Shown: in pieces, positions 38,518 through 49,151 of the stretch
Layout of the letters: each line of letters starts with the position of its first letter
Numbering within the stretch: position 1 is the stretch's first letter
Source of the DNA: Neptuniibacter halophilus
GTDB taxonomy: Bacteria > Pseudomonadota > Gammaproteobacteria > Pseudomonadales > Balneatricaceae
Direction of reading: 5' to 3'
Assembly (NCBI RefSeq): GCF_030295765.1
Contig: NZ_AP027292.1
Span: 1,302,001 to 1,366,000 of the forward strand
DNA length: 64,000 nucleotides
The notes under the pieces: generated by a model
What the model was told of the DNA's origin: nothing
Database searches by the model: none
What the model saw: the letters and a program-made list of their open reading frames with translations, nothing else
Position numbers and translations under genes: made by a program

Positions 38518-39612
38518 TTAACAACATACACCTAAAGCTCTGCCTGCGGAAAGGGTTTCATCCAGAAGTGCCGCAGGGAAATCAGATGTTACCGTCGCTT
38601 TACCGATCTGCTGTAGCAACACCAGACGGATGCTTCCATCCAGAACCTTTTTATCAACCAGCATATGCGCTTTGAACTGTTCCGCGCTCATATCTTCAGG
38701 TGGATAAACCGGCAGGTTGGCCGCCTGCAGGATCGTTTTAACCCGCGTCACATCAGCCGCAGAGATCCAACCCAGACGACATGAGAGGTCCGCTGCCATC
38801 AGCGTACCCGCGGCTACCGCTTCGCCGTGCAACCATTTCCCATATCCCTGTTCTGCTTCAATCGCATGGCCAAAGGTATGCCCCAGATTCAGCCAGGCAC
38901 GAATCCCGGCCTCTTTCTCATCCTGAGCCACTACCTCCGCCTTGATTTCACAAGAGCGGAAAATCGCCTGTTCCAGCAGATCAGGCTGCAATCCCATCAG
39001 ACCATCGATATGGTCCTCAAGATAACAGAGGAAAGCCTCATCATAGATAAGGCCATATTTGATCACCTCGGCCATGCCGGCTGAAAGCTCTTTCTCAGGC
39101 AGGCTGTTGAGCACATCTGTATCGATGACTACGCATTGCGGCTGATGGAAGGCCCCGATCATATTTTTGCCTTTCGGATGATTCACGCCAGTCTTGCCGC
39201 CAACCGAAGAATCTACCTGTGACAGCAGCGTGGTAGGAACCTGAATGAAGTCCACCCCGCGCTGGTAGCACGCCGCCGCAAATCCGGTCATATCCCCGAC
39301 CACCCCACCACCGAGAGCGATCAGCGTTGTCGTGCGGTTATGCTTTTTCTCCAGCAGCGCATCGAAGATGGCATTGATCTGATCGAGATTTTTATACTGT
39401 TCGCCATCAGGCAGAACCAGACTATCGACCTGAAACTGCCCCTGAAGGCTTTTCTCCAGACGCCCCAGATAATGCGGTGCTATGGTTTCATTAGTTACAA
39501 TCAGAACCTGGCGACCACGAATAAAAGGCACCATCAGCCCTTTATCCAGAAGCCCCTGGCCAATATAGATAGGGTAGCTTCGCTCGCCCAGATCAACGTT
39601 CAGTTTACGCAT
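38518..39612 (-). CDS. aroB: 3-dehydroquinate synthase
   Basis: 364 residues. Second step of the shikimate pathway, NAD- and metal-dependent. Conserved [46 protein letters not shown] and the metal-ligand histidines in [12 protein letters not shown] are visible. It lies 12 bases after aroK and before damX in the classic order. Confidence 0.97.
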   Translation of the reverse strand: MRKLNVDLGERSYPIYIGQGLLDKGLMVPFIRGRQVLIVTNETIAPHYLGRLEKSLQGQFQVDSLVLPDGEQYKNLDQINAIFDALLEKKHNRTTTLIALGGGVVGDMTGFAAACYQRGVDFIQVPTTLLSQVDSSVGGKTGVNHPKGKNMIGAFHQPQCVVIDTDVLNSLPEKELSAGMAEVIKYGLIYDEAFLCYLEDHIDGLMGLQPDLLEQAIFRSCEIKAEVVAQDEKEAGIRAWLNLGHTFGHAIEAEQGYGKWLHGEAVAAGTLMAADLSCRLGWISAADVTRVKTILQAANLPVYPPEDMSAEQFKAHMLVDKKVLDGSIRLVLLQQIGKATVTSDFPAALLDETLSAGRALGVCC

Positions 39613-39624
39613 AGAGGTTAAGTT

Positions 39625-40158
39625 TTATTCCTGATCCAGCGGGGAGGTCGATTTCAGTTGCCGGATAATTTCGTTGGCAACCGTCTTCGGGTGTCGCTTA
39701 TCGGTTTTCACAATAATATCTGCTGATTCAAGATAGAGCGGGTGACGCTGCTCCATCAGATTCTCCAATACTGCGCGGGGGTTTTCTGTTTGCAGCAGAG
39801 GCCGGTTTTTATCCCGGGCAGTCCTGTCCAGTTGCTGTTCAACCGAGGTTTGCAGGTAAACCACCGTGCCATTCGCCTGAAGCTGCGCACGGTTATTACC
39901 GCGCAGGACTGCACCACCACCGGTTGAGAGCACAATGGAGCGCCGCGCTGAGAGCTCACGGATCACGTTTTCTTCGCGATCCCGAAAACCCTCTTCACCC
40001 TCAACATCAAATATCCAGGGGATATCCGCACCTGCTCGCGCCTCTATCTCCCGGTCTGAGTCAACAAATTCAAGTTTTAGTTCTTGAGATAACAAACGGC
40101 CTATGGTGCTTTTACCAGCTCCCATAGGCCCAATGAGAAAAATATTCAATTCAAACAA
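39625..40158 (-). CDS. aroK: shikimate kinase I
   Basis: 177 residues. Phosphorylates shikimate with ATP. The P-loop [12 protein letters not shown], the shikimate-binding DSDREIE and the STGGGAVLR motif are present, as is the LID arginine in [10 protein letters not shown]. It lies between pilQ (11 bases upstream) and aroB, so it is part of the pilMNOPQ-aroKB-damX transcript. Confidence 0.97.
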   Translation of the reverse strand: MFELNIFLIGPMGAGKSTIGRLLSQELKLEFVDSDREIEARAGADIPWIFDVEGEEGFRDREENVIRELSARRSIVLSTGGGAVLRGNNRAQLQANGTVVYLQTSVEQQLDRTARDKNRPLLQTENPRAVLENLMEQRHPLYLESADIIVKTDKRHPKTVANEIIRQLKSTSPLDQE

Positions 40159-40169
40159 CCAGCCTTCTA

Positions 40170-42227
40170 CTACTGCCCTGACAGTGAATTACGTACCAGT
40201 TTTGGTGTAATAAAGATCAGCAGCTCGGTTTTCTCGGTCTGATTTTCTTTGTTACGGAACAACGGACCAACCACCGGAAGGTCACCCAGCAGTGGCACCT
40301 TGTTGGTTGTCTCACTGTTTTCATTTTTAAATACCCCGCCCAGCACAATCGTTTGCCCGTCAGGCACAACGACCGAAGTCATCAGCTCATTATTATCAAT
40401 ACTGATTTCACCGTTAGGCAGTACCTGACCGATAGAATCCTGCTTGATCACCAGATCCATCGCAATTCGGTCACCCGGATTGATCCGCGGCGTTACATCC
40501 AGGCTCAGCACGACATCTTTAAATTCAATGCTGACCTCACCATCTTCAACCGTCTGATAAGGAATTTCCGAACCGGATTCAATTTTGGCCTGTTTACCAT
40601 TGGTGGTCATCACCTTAGGCTGAGAGACTACTTCGGCCTTACCATCGGTTTCCAGAGCCGAGAGCTCCAGAGCCAGCAGACTGCTTGCCCCGGGTTTAAA
40701 ACCAATCGCAATACTGCCTGCATTCGCAGCCGTGGCACCCAGATCCACCTGCAAACCGGCATTCGTAGGCGGGGAAGCAAAATCGATACTGCCGATTTCG
40801 TTGTTAACGATCCAGCCCTGACCGTTGTCCACGTCGTTATAGCCAAAGCCCCACTTCACCCCCAGATCCTTGGTGACGTTAGTTGTGGCATTAACCAGAC
40901 GCGCCTCGACCAGCACCTGCTCTACTTCAACATCGAAACGATCCAGAGTTGAGCGAATCTCCCTGATTGCCTGATCGGTCTCCCGCACCATCAACACATT
41001 GGTTTCATCATCCGCCATCACAAAACCACGCTCGGACACCAGCTTGGCATTCTGAATCGTAGCCATCATCTCTGAGGCTTTACGATAGTCCACCTGAATA
41101 AATTCAGTGCGCAGTGGCGCCAACTCTTTGACCTGCTGCGAACTTTCCAGCTCAGCACGTTCCCGCTCTGCGATCTCTGCCGCCGGTGCTATGAGTAACA
41201 CGTTACCCACCGTGCGCTGATCAAGGCCGCGGGTTTTCAGAATAATATCCAGCGCCTGATCCCAGGGTACGTTTTTCAGGCGTAGCGTGATGTTACCGCC
41301 CACTGTATCACTGACTACCAGATTCAGCTCTGCTACTTCCGCAATAATCTGCAGGACTGAACGCACTTCAACATTCTGGAAGTTCAGATCAATCGGCTCA
41401 CCGCTGAATGGAAACAGCTCTTTATTGCGTTCCGCTTTTTCCGCCTGAGAAACAGGCTTAAAGTCCAGTACTAACTGATTATCCGTCTGATAGGCCAGAT
41501 ACTCATAGGGCTCGGCGCTCGGTTTAATCAGCACACTGGTATTAGCCCCATTAGCCATGGAGTCGATAAACATAACCGGGGTCACAAAATCCTGCACATC
41601 CACCCGCTGCTCAAGGGCTCGCGAAAGCTCTGCCCCGACCAGGTTGACAATAACGTTGTTGCCCTCTTCCTGAATATCCACTCCCGCCTTATCGTCAGAC
41701 AGGCTAATGGTAACCCGGCCAATACCACCTTCAACACGCTCAAAGTCCATCCCTTCTACTTTGGTGCGATCCGAAGAGACCCGAGTGCCTTTGTCGGCAG
41801 ATGCAGTCACCATGTTGGCGATCGACGATGGCGGCTTGATCACCTCACCCTTAGACTGCAAAACCACAAACAGACTATTTCCCTCAGTGAAGGTTTTATA
41901 ACCCGCCGGCTCAAACAGGCTGGTAACTACACGAAGGCGGCCATCGGTCTGAGCAAAACTGACCGCATCCACCTGCCCCGTTTTCACATCCAGTGAACGA
42001 CTTCCCAGGTCGTTTTCAACCCCCCAGAGGTCCATCACCAGCCGTGATGGCTGATTGATCATATAAGCCTGGGGAGAGGGAGGAGCAGAATCAAAGTCAA
42101 ACCTGAGTTCGATTTTACCGCCCGGAAGAGCGACAAAGTTTGCTTTCTTCAATAGGATCTCAGCTGCCGCCCACTCCGACATAAACAAACTGAACAGCGC
42201 AACCATAACAAGACGCATAGGTTTCAT
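40170..42227 (-). CDS. pilQ: type IV pilus secretin PilQ
   Basis: 685 residues from the ATG giving [15 protein letters not shown], which starts a good signal peptide (cleavage after EWAAA) and has GGAG about ten bases upstream; the open frame continues to a GTG at 42272. PilQ forms the outer-membrane channel for pili. AMIN domains (about 25-260) bind peptidoglycan, a secretin/TonB short N-terminal domain follows (about 290-400), and the C-terminal secretin domain shows [15 protein letters not shown]. It is the fifth gene of pilMNOPQ. Confidence 0.94.
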   Translation of the reverse strand: MKPMRLVMVALFSLFMSEWAAAEILLKKANFVALPGGKIELRFDFDSAPPSPQAYMINQPSRLVMDLWGVENDLGSRSLDVKTGQVDAVSFAQTDGRLRVVTSLFEPAGYKTFTEGNSLFVVLQSKGEVIKPPSSIANMVTASADKGTRVSSDRTKVEGMDFERVEGGIGRVTISLSDDKAGVDIQEEGNNVIVNLVGAELSRALEQRVDVQDFVTPVMFIDSMANGANTSVLIKPSAEPYEYLAYQTDNQLVLDFKPVSQAEKAERNKELFPFSGEPIDLNFQNVEVRSVLQIIAEVAELNLVVSDTVGGNITLRLKNVPWDQALDIILKTRGLDQRTVGNVLLIAPAAEIAERERAELESSQQVKELAPLRTEFIQVDYRKASEMMATIQNAKLVSERGFVMADDETNVLMVRETDQAIREIRSTLDRFDVEVEQVLVEARLVNATTNVTKDLGVKWGFGYNDVDNGQGWIVNNEIGSIDFASPPTNAGLQVDLGATAANAGSIAIGFKPGASSLLALELSALETDGKAEVVSQPKVMTTNGKQAKIESGSEIPYQTVEDGEVSIEFKDVVLSLDVTPRINPGDRIAMDLVIKQDSIGQVLPNGEISIDNNELMTSVVVPDGQTIVLGGVFKNENSETTNKVPLLGDLPVVGPLFRNKENQTEKTELLIFITPKLVRNSLSGQ

Positions 42228-42283
42228 CAGATTTGCACTCCAATCAGTAATCATGGGGACCCGAATTTTCACAATAATATCCC

Positions 42284-42832
42284 TTATTCCTGCTCTCTCA
42301 AGGCAAGGCTACGAGGCCGCTTCATCCAACCTCCTCGCCCGTTTGCAACAATTTCCACCAGCTCAATCTGCCTCTCATCCAGAGAAACAATCTCACCGAA
42401 ATCCAGACCCATATGGTTACCCAGAGTAACCCGATGAATCTCAGCATTCGCATCCTGAATCAACGCCCACAACTGCTCACCTTCCCGTTGTGTAATAGTG
42501 CCAACCATCGTCAGCTTATCCAGCGCGAAAGACTCGAGGTACTCTTTCTCCCTGGACTCATCAGGTACAATCTCACTGACCGCTCCACCCGGTTCTTCTG
42601 CATCCGCCTGCACCGGCACCAGCGGCAGGAAAGGCTCCCGCATCGAAGCCCCTTCGTAGACAAAGCTGTGATAGGGCTTGAACTCCGGTAAAGGCTCTAT
42701 TCTTCCGGGCGGTCGATTCTGTGCTTCTTTAACAAACACCTGAAGATCATCGGTGGACTCAACCCAGTCAACACAGCCCCCCAATATCGATGTCAACAGG
42801 GCTACCAGTAGCATTTTTGTATATCTGGTCAT
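42284..42832 (-). CDS. pilP: type IV pilus lipoprotein PilP
   Basis: 182 residues from the ATG at 42830-42832. This start gives a lipoprotein signal with lipobox LGGC; the longer frame would overlap pilO and bury the signal. PilP links the PilN/PilO inner-membrane complex to PilQ. A proline-rich flexible stretch (GRIEPLPEFKPYHSF) is followed by the beta-rich C-terminal HR domain (LTMVGTI, HRVTLGNHMG). It lies between pilO and pilQ. Confidence 0.92.
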   Translation of the reverse strand: MTRYTKMLLVALLTSILGGCVDWVESTDDLQVFVKEAQNRPPGRIEPLPEFKPYHSFVYEGASMREPFLPLVPVQADAEEPGGAVSEIVPDESREKEYLESFALDKLTMVGTITQREGEQLWALIQDANAEIHRVTLGNHMGLDFGEIVSLDERQIELVEIVANGRGGWMKRPRSLALREQE

Positions 42833-42842
42833 CTGCTTCGAC

Positions 42843-43439
42843 CTACTTAGTATCATCATAGCGGTATGTTTTGGCACTGATCGTCATCGCAACGGTTTCA
42901 CCCTGAGGCTTAATTGCATAATCATGCAGGGTTACAATCCTCGGCAGAGCAGCGATACCGCTGACAAACTGCCCCATCTGATGATAAGAACCTGATACAT
43001 TAATATTGATAGGCAGTTCTACATAGAACTCACTTTTCTTCTCAGGCTGTAACCGTATCGAGCCGATATCCAGTCCACTGTCAGTGCCCAGATTCGTGAT
43101 GTCGTCCAGTAGCCCGGGCACCTCTTTCTGAGTAGGCAGTTGTTTCAGCAGCTCAGCAAATTTACCTTCAACATCCTGCATCTGTTTACGCAACGCCTCC
43201 AGGTTCGCAACCTGGAAGGCCTTATCTTTATAAATCGAGCGCAGATCCGGCTCCTTGCGAATCTCCGCCTGCAGCGCCGTCTGTTTATCCGTAATATAGA
43301 AATGCCAGCCCGCCGCTACAATTGCAGCCAGCAGCAGCAGATAACTGATTACTTTAACCCCGACCGGCCAGTTACCAGCGGTGTTGAAATCCAGATTATT
43401 CGGATCAAACCCTTTAAAGGCATTTTTTAACGCATCCAT
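42843..43439 (-). CDS. pilO: type IV pilus inner-membrane protein PilO
   Basis: 198 residues. One membrane helix near residues 27-47, a coiled coil (about 70-105), then a ferredoxin-like periplasmic domain including LPININVSGSYHQMGQF. It forms heterodimers with PilN in the alignment subcomplex. Its start overlaps the pilN stop by one base, indicating coupled translation. Confidence 0.94.
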   Translation of the reverse strand: MDALKNAFKGFDPNNLDFNTAGNWPVGVKVISYLLLLAAIVAAGWHFYITDKQTALQAEIRKEPDLRSIYKDKAFQVANLEALRKQMQDVEGKFAELLKQLPTQKEVPGLLDDITNLGTDSGLDIGSIRLQPEKKSEFYVELPININVSGSYHQMGQFVSGIAALPRIVTLHDYAIKPQGETVAMTISAKTYRYDDTK

Positions 43440-43990
43440 TACTTAGCTGCCTCCGCCTTGGGCTTAGTTACCGGCACGGTCAGATTAAACGAGTTTGCAT
43501 CTGCGCCCGCTTTGCCTACACCACTCAGATTGGGTTCACCAAACCAGATCGACTGATCGAGATTACGCATCAACGAAGAAACGTCCAGATTTTCCTCAGC
43601 CAGACCGGTAATCGCTACCGTATCTCCCCGGCGAGTCAGCGAACGATAATAAACGGCATCCGGTAACACCCTGACCAGCTCATCAAAGTTACGTACAATT
43701 AACGGCCGGGTACCCTGCAGTTCCTGAATCGCGTTCAATCGATCCAGCAACCGGGCCCGCTGCTCTTTCAGTTTACGAATTTCCGCGATCTGCTTGTCCA
43801 GCTTGGAGGTTTCAGCCCGGAGGAAATTATTCCGGTCCATCTGACGCTGTTTCATGAAGTCGAAATAGTACCCGATACCAAACACAATCAATGCTGCGAT
43901 AATCGCCGACACTAACAGGTTAGTAAGAAAATCCTTCTGCCGTTTTTGCGCCAGTTCTTCGCGCCAGGGCCTTAAGTTAATCGTCGCCAT
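43439..43990 (-). CDS. pilN: type IV pilus inner-membrane protein PilN
   Basis: 183 residues. The N-terminal ATINLRPWREE is the conserved cytoplasmic tail that binds PilM. A single membrane helix (about 22-44), a coiled coil and a periplasmic domain follow. It is 14 bases after pilM and overlaps pilO by one base. Confidence 0.95.
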   Translation of the reverse strand: MATINLRPWREELAQKRQKDFLTNLLVSAIIAALIVFGIGYYFDFMKQRQMDRNNFLRAETSKLDKQIAEIRKLKEQRARLLDRLNAIQELQGTRPLIVRNFDELVRVLPDAVYYRSLTRRGDTVAITGLAEENLDVSSLMRNLDQSIWFGEPNLSGVGKAGADANSFNLTVPVTKPKAEAAK

Positions 43991-44004
43991 ATCTGTTAAT
44001 TCCC

Positions 44005-45060
44005 TTAGCCTTCCAGACCACGCATAGCCAAACCACAGGCTTTAACCAGAGAGGGGGCATCCCGCTCCAGCCTGGGTCGGTTTATTCTTGGATTGACGCT
44101 CATCTGCTGAAACGGATTAGCCAGATCGGTATTAATACCCAACTCTTCAGAAAGCTGATCGGCCAGACCTTCCATCGCTGCACATCCCCCCGACAGATAA
44201 AGCGCAGAAAGCTCATTGTGGGCTCCGGAGGAATAGTAAAATTGAAGAGAGCGGGACACCTGCTGCGCCACGGTGCTACGGAAAGGCAACACGACCATCT
44301 CTTTGATCTCATCGGAAAGGTCATCCAGACGCAGCGCCTGTTCAACCTCTTCCACGCTCATTCCGTACTGTTGATGTATGGTATTCGTGAGGTCGTTACC
44401 ACCAAACGCCTGCTCTCGACTGTAGATCAGCTCTGCATTTTTAAATACATTCAGCGTGAGGGTTGCAGCGCCTATATCAACCACGCCGACAGTGGTATCC
44501 GGCGCAGCTTCATGCAGCAACGGGAAGGTTCGCTCAACCGCATAGGTGTCGACATCGATCACCGTGCAATCCAGCCCGCCACCGCTAATCGCATCCTCCC
44601 GGGGTTCCACATCTGACTTTCGGCAGGCAACCAGCAGGACATCATTCAGGTTATCACCGTGATCTGCGGGACCTATGATCTCAAAATCGATGGACACTTC
44701 ATCGAGGGGGTAGGGTATAAACTGATCGGCCTCCACTTTAATCTGATCTTCCAGTTCAAATTCAGTGAAAACGTTGCTCATCGGAATGCGTTTGGTGATG
44801 ACCGCAGAGGCGGGAACCGCTGCCACCGCGGTTGACATCTTGCCGCCGGCAACTTTCACTGCCTTTTCAATCGTTGCGGCCACTTCAGCCACATCCTGAA
44901 TATTCCCATCAATCACGGCAGAAGGCGGTAACGAGACTACAGCGTAGGCATCCAGCTCATATTTGCGTCCACTTTTCGCCAAAGCCACCAGCTTGACGGA
45001 TGAAGAACCAATATCGAGCCCTACCAGACTACCTGACTTTTTCCCCAGTAAGCCAAACAC
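44005..45060 (-). CDS. pilM: type IV pilus assembly ATPase-like protein PilM
   Basis: 351 residues, actin/FtsA fold in the cytoplasm. The N-terminal GLDIGSSSVKLVAL and the internal GVVDIGAATLTLNV are the phosphate-binding segments; YLSGGCAAMEGL is the third. It binds PilN and nucleotides. It leads the pil operon and is divergent from mrcA, as in many gammaproteobacteria. Confidence 0.95.
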   Translation of the reverse strand: MFGLLGKKSGSLVGLDIGSSSVKLVALAKSGRKYELDAYAVVSLPPSAVIDGNIQDVAEVAATIEKAVKVAGGKMSTAVAAVPASAVITKRIPMSNVFTEFELEDQIKVEADQFIPYPLDEVSIDFEIIGPADHGDNLNDVLLVACRKSDVEPREDAISGGGLDCTVIDVDTYAVERTFPLLHEAAPDTTVGVVDIGAATLTLNVFKNAELIYSREQAFGGNDLTNTIHQQYGMSVEEVEQALRLDDLSDEIKEMVVLPFRSTVAQQVSRSLQFYYSSGAHNELSALYLSGGCAAMEGLADQLSEELGINTDLANPFQQMSVNPRINRPRLERDAPSLVKACGLAMRGLEG

Positions 45061-45174
45061 TCATTCATTCCCTAATTGTATGCTGCGTTATTTTTGTGAG
45101 GGTATTAAAACCCGGTCTAACTTTATTCCCGGCCAAGATTTTAATTCATCTCAGCTATAGCATGGGCATATAGT

Positions 45175-45189
45175 GTCTATATAATAGAC
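45175..45189. promoter_or_regulatory. palindrome overlapping the mrcA -10 element
   Basis: GTCTAT-ATA-ATAGAC is a perfect 15-base inverted repeat in the 160-base spacer between pilM and mrcA. It contains TATAAT at 45180-45185, placed 35 bases before the mrcA ATG. A protein bound here would block mrcA transcription and perhaps affect pilM. Confidence 0.45.
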
Positions 45190-45220
45190 CTTTATCAATT
45201 AAACTTAATATCAGACTAGC

Positions 45221-47578
45221 ATGCCAGCTACATTTTCGCTCTTCAAACTTTTGTTTAAACTATTTCTCGGGTGCTCTTTGCTGGGTGTACTTGCCCTCGC
45301 CGGTGCATATTACCACTTCTCACCCAAGCTACCTGATGTTGAGCAGCTCCGGGACGTCCGTTTCCAGACGCCCCTGAGGATTTACTCTCAGGACCAGAAA
45401 CTGATTGCCGAGTTTGGCGAAAAGCGCCGCACTCCCATCAGTTTCGAACAAATTCCCAGGCCATTTATTCAGGCCCTGACAGCCGCCGAAGACAGTCGCT
45501 TCTTTGAACATTTCGGCATCGACATTAAAGGCCTGTTCCGGGCAGCTTTCCAACTGGCGACAACCGGTCAGATCCAGAGCGGCGGCTCCACCATTACCAT
45601 GCAGGTGGCAAAAAACTTCTTCCTCACCCGCGAACGCACATTCAGCCGTAAGTTCATGGAGATCCTCCTCGCTCTGCGTATAGAACAGGAGCTGAGCAAA
45701 GAGGAGATCTTTGAGCTATATATCAACAAGATCTACCTTGGCCATCGTTCATACGGCATTCAGGCGGCTGCCAATGTATATTACGGCCGGGATATCCAGG
45801 ACTTGAGCCTGGCGCAGTACGCGATGATTGCAGGACTCCCCAAAGCACCTTCCGCCTTTAACCCGATCACCAACCCGGAGCGGGCGATTGAACGCCGCAA
45901 CTGGATTCTGGGCCGCATGCACTCGCTGAGTTTTATTGATGATCAGCAACTGGAAGAAGCATCTGCTGCAGAAGTCACAGCAAAATACCACAGCAGCGAC
46001 ATTGAGCTGCGTGCCTTTTATGTAGCGGAAATGGTTCGCCAGTCACTCTATGAAAAATATGGCGAAGATCTTTATACCGATGGCTACAAAGTTTTCACCA
46101 CCATCGACAGCCGACTACAGACCACGGCTAACACCGCTGTCTCTGACGGATTGATCGCCTACTCAGAACGCCATGGCTACCGAGGCCCTGAAGCCCATAT
46201 TGATCTCCAGCAAACCAGCCTTGCCGAAGCGGAGAAAACCCTCAACAAGACCATCAGTTACGGCATATTACATCCCGCTCTGGTGCTGGATCTTAATGAT
46301 AAAAGCGCCGAACTTTTACTGAAAAACGGCGAAAAGAGCACACTGGAATGGGAAGGACTTTCCTGGGCAAAACCTTATAAAACAGTTAACCGGACCGGAA
46401 AAGCACCGAAGAAAGCCAGCGATATTCTAAAAACAGGTGACCTGATCCGGGTGCGCGAAAAAGAGGGTAAACTATTCCTCAGCCAGATCCCTAAGGTTCA
46501 GGGCTCACTGGTGGCCCTCAACCCAACCGATGGCGCTATCGTTTCTCTGGTGGGAGGATTCAACTTCACCCACAACAAATTTAATCGCAGCACCCAGGCG
46601 GTACGCCAGCCGGGCTCCAACTTTAAACCGTTCATCTATGCCGCTGCGCTGAATCAGGGCTATTCCCCTGCCACGCTGATTAATGATGCGCCGATCGTTT
46701 TTGATGACAAAGGCCTTGAAGGTAACTGGCGGCCACAAAACTCGAGCCGCAAGTTTTACGGCCCGACCCGCCTGCGCGAAGGGCTCTATAAATCCAGAAA
46801 TCTGGTCACCATTCGCCTGTTGCGCTCAATCGGCATTGATACCGCACAGAGCTTTCTCGAACTGGCCGGATTTGACCGCAGCAAACTCCCCAACAACCTG
46901 ACCCTGTCGCTGGGCAGTGCGGATGTTACCCCGCTACAGTTAGTATCCGGCTATGCGGCATTTGCCAACGGTGGATTCAGGATTGAGCCCTATTTCATTC
47001 AGAGAATAGAAAGCCCGATGGGAGAAACCCTCTTTGAAGCCTCCCCAAGGGTCGTTTGCCAGACCTGCACACCCGAAACAACTGAGGGCGCAACTCAGGC
47101 ACCGCGCATTTACGATGAGAAAGTGGCGTTTCTCACCTACAGCCTGATGCAGGACACCATTCGTAAAGGCACCGGACGTAAAGCTCTGGTCCTGAAGCGC
47201 AACGACCTCGCAGGTAAAACCGGAACGACTAACGATCAGAAAGACGCCTGGTTCTCAGGCTTCAACCGTGACTACGTGGTAACAACCTGGGTAGGCTTTG
47301 ATAACCCAACCACGCTGGGCCGTCGCGAATATGGCGGCACTGCGGCACTGCCGATCTGGATCGACTATATGCGCGAAGCCCTGAAAGACAAGCCGGAGAA
47401 TGCACCCGCACCACCCGAAGGGATCGTCAGTGTCAAAATCGATCCAAAATCCGGCAAACTGGCCTACCCGGGCCAAAGCGACGCCATATTCGAGTTTTTC
47501 CGTCAGGAGAACGTACCTACCGGCTACTCTACTCCGGCCAGCATTCGCAGCGGCAGCACCACAGAAGAGCTGTTCTAG
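45221..47578 (+). CDS. mrcA: penicillin-binding protein 1A (bifunctional)
   Basis: 785 residues. Inner-membrane glycosyltransferase and transpeptidase for peptidoglycan. One N-terminal membrane helix (about 9-31), the GT51 domain with catalytic E90 in TAAEDSRFFEH and GGSTITMQ, an OB-like insert, then the transpeptidase domain with SNFK (S-x-x-K, about 465), the SRN motif (KSRNLV) and KTGTT. It diverges from pilM. A GC-rich hairpin without a T-run (47605-47624) follows the stop. Confidence 0.95.
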   Translation: MPATFSLFKLLFKLFLGCSLLGVLALAGAYYHFSPKLPDVEQLRDVRFQTPLRIYSQDQKLIAEFGEKRRTPISFEQIPRPFIQALTAAEDSRFFEHFGIDIKGLFRAAFQLATTGQIQSGGSTITMQVAKNFFLTRERTFSRKFMEILLALRIEQELSKEEIFELYINKIYLGHRSYGIQAAANVYYGRDIQDLSLAQYAMIAGLPKAPSAFNPITNPERAIERRNWILGRMHSLSFIDDQQLEEASAAEVTAKYHSSDIELRAFYVAEMVRQSLYEKYGEDLYTDGYKVFTTIDSRLQTTANTAVSDGLIAYSERHGYRGPEAHIDLQQTSLAEAEKTLNKTISYGILHPALVLDLNDKSAELLLKNGEKSTLEWEGLSWAKPYKTVNRTGKAPKKASDILKTGDLIRVREKEGKLFLSQIPKVQGSLVALNPTDGAIVSLVGGFNFTHNKFNRSTQAVRQPGSNFKPFIYAAALNQGYSPATLINDAPIVFDDKGLEGNWRPQNSSRKFYGPTRLREGLYKSRNLVTIRLLRSIGIDTAQSFLELAGFDRSKLPNNLTLSLGSADVTPLQLVSGYAAFANGGFRIEPYFIQRIESPMGETLFEASPRVVCQTCTPETTEGATQAPRIYDEKVAFLTYSLMQDTIRKGTGRKALVLKRNDLAGKTGTTNDQKDAWFSGFNRDYVVTTWVGFDNPTTLGRREYGGTAALPIWIDYMREALKDKPENAPAPPEGIVSVKIDPKSGKLAYPGQSDAIFEFFRQENVPTGYSTPASIRSGSTTEELF

Positions 47579-47604
47579 CCTGCAGGACAATCCACGAACA
47601 TAAC

Positions 47605-47624
47605 GCGCCCGGACCCTCGGGCGC
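47605..47624 (+). other. GC-rich hairpin after mrcA
   Basis: GCGCCCG (47605-47611) and CGGGCGC (47618-47624) are perfect inverted repeats around GACCCT, 26 bases after the mrcA stop. There is no T-run. It may protect the 3' end or help the true terminator at 47701. Confidence 0.5.
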
Positions 47625-47700
47625 TGCCAACTCCGCAGGCTCTCCCACCCATCATTAACATCACGCCGCCAGCGTTCACACCGGACAAGAGCCCAGACAC

Positions 47701-47727
47701 AAAAAAACCGCCAGATGGCGGTTTTTT
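47701..47727. terminator. bidirectional terminator between mrcA and the malic enzyme gene
   Basis: AAAAAAACCGCCA-GA-TGGCGGTTTTTT is a strong hairpin with A- and T-runs on either side, between convergent genes. Confidence 0.92.
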
Positions 47728-47748
47728 CTTTACAATTCAGAGCAGCAC

Positions 47749-48996
47749 TTAAGACAGCGGATAGTTATCCGGCAGTGGCAGACGCGCAACGCCTGAATCG
47801 ATCGCCGCCTGAGCAACTGCAGTAGATACAGCACCCAGCAGACGGGAATCAGTGGCTTTAGGAATAATGTACTCACGCCCAAACTCCAGTGAGTCCAGAC
47901 CGTAAGCATCCAGCACTTCCTGAGTAACCGGCTCTTTAGCCAGCTCAGCCAGTGCACGCACTGCAGCAGCTTTCATCTCTTCGTTGATCGCAGTTGCACG
48001 CACATCCAGCGCACCACGGAAAATGAACGGGAAGCCCAGAACATTGTTCACCTGGTTCGGGAAGTCAGAACGACCTGTCGCCATGATCACATCGTCACGG
48101 GTCGCATGAGCCAGCTCAGGACGAATCTCAGGATCAGGATTTGCACAAGCGAATACAACAGGGCTTGGTGCCATTTTAGCCAACTGCTCAGCAGACAGCA
48201 GGTTAGGACCAGACAGACCTACAAATACGTCAGCGCCTTCGATCGCATCATCCAGCGTACGCTTGTCCGTTTCAGTCGCAAACGCCGCTTTTTCAGGCGT
48301 CAGGTTTTCACGACCGGAATGAATAACACCGGTACGGTCGATCATGTAGATATTCTCGACCTTGGCACCCATGTTCACCAGCAGCTTCATGCAGGCATGT
48401 GCAGCAGCACCTGCACCCAGACAGACGATAGAAGCTTCATCCAGTTTCTTACCGGCAATTTCCAGCGCATTGATCATACCTGCAGCGGTTACGATAGCCG
48501 TACCGTGCTGGTCATCATGGAATACAGGAATATTGCAACGCTCGATCAGAACGCGTTCGATTTCAAAACACTCAGGTGCTTTGATATCTTCCAGATTGAT
48601 ACCACCAAAAGTATCCGCGATACGGGCAACGGTATCGATGAACGCCTGAGGGCTCTCAGCGTCCACTTCAATATCGATAGAATCCAGACCGGCAAAGCGC
48701 TTGAACAGCAGAGCTTTACCTTCCATAACAGGCTTGGATGCCAGTGGCCCCAGATCACCCAGACCCAGAATTGCAGAACCATTGGAGATCACGGCAACCA
48801 GGTTACCTTTGGCCGTGTAACGGTATGCGTTCTCAGGGTCCTTAGCAATTTCACGAACCGGCTCTGCTACACCCGGGCTGTAAGCCAGAGACAGGTCGCG
48901 CTGAGACTCAGCCGCTGTAGAAAGTTCCACGCTGATTTTACCTGGACGTGGAAACTCGTGGTAATCAAGAGCGGCTTGTTTCATATCATCAGACAT
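47749..48996 (-). CDS. malic enzyme (NAD(P)-dependent, short form)
   Basis: 415 residues. Oxidative decarboxylation of malate to pyruvate. It matches the catalytic half of Mae[24 protein letters not shown], the catalytic-site [18 protein letters not shown], the metal-binding [12 protein letters not shown] and [12 protein letters not shown], and a Rossmann site [12 protein letters not shown]. The phosphotransacetylase-like C-terminal domain of the long MaeB form is absent. It stands alone on the minus strand with 155 bases before the thermonuclease gene. NAD versus NADP use cannot be judged with confidence. Confidence 0.92.
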   Translation of the reverse strand: MSDDMKQAALDYHEFPRPGKISVELSTAAESQRDLSLAYSPGVAEPVREIAKDPENAYRYTAKGNLVAVISNGSAILGLGDLGPLASKPVMEGKALLFKRFAGLDSIDIEVDAESPQAFIDTVARIADTFGGINLEDIKAPECFEIERVLIERCNIPVFHDDQHGTAIVTAAGMINALEIAGKKLDEASIVCLGAGAAAHACMKLLVNMGAKVENIYMIDRTGVIHSGRENLTPEKAAFATETDKRTLDDAIEGADVFVGLSGPNLLSAEQLAKMAPSPVVFACANPDPEIRPELAHATRDDVIMATGRSDFPNQVNNVLGFPFIFRGALDVRATAINEEMKAAAVRALAELAKEPVTQEVLDAYGLDSLEFGREYIIPKATDSRLLGAVSTAVAQAAIDSGVARLPLPDNYPLS

Positions 48997-49151
48997 AGCT
49001 GCTGTTCCAATCTAGTTAAAAAGTCGAACAAAGAACTATATAGAAAAGGGTTATTCCGAACAACTATCAGAACCCGTCAACAGGCTTTTTTTCTGACCGA
49101 TAACGCTAAAGAACTAAAAAAACCTGCAAAGAAGTCGTATAAACGAAAGAT

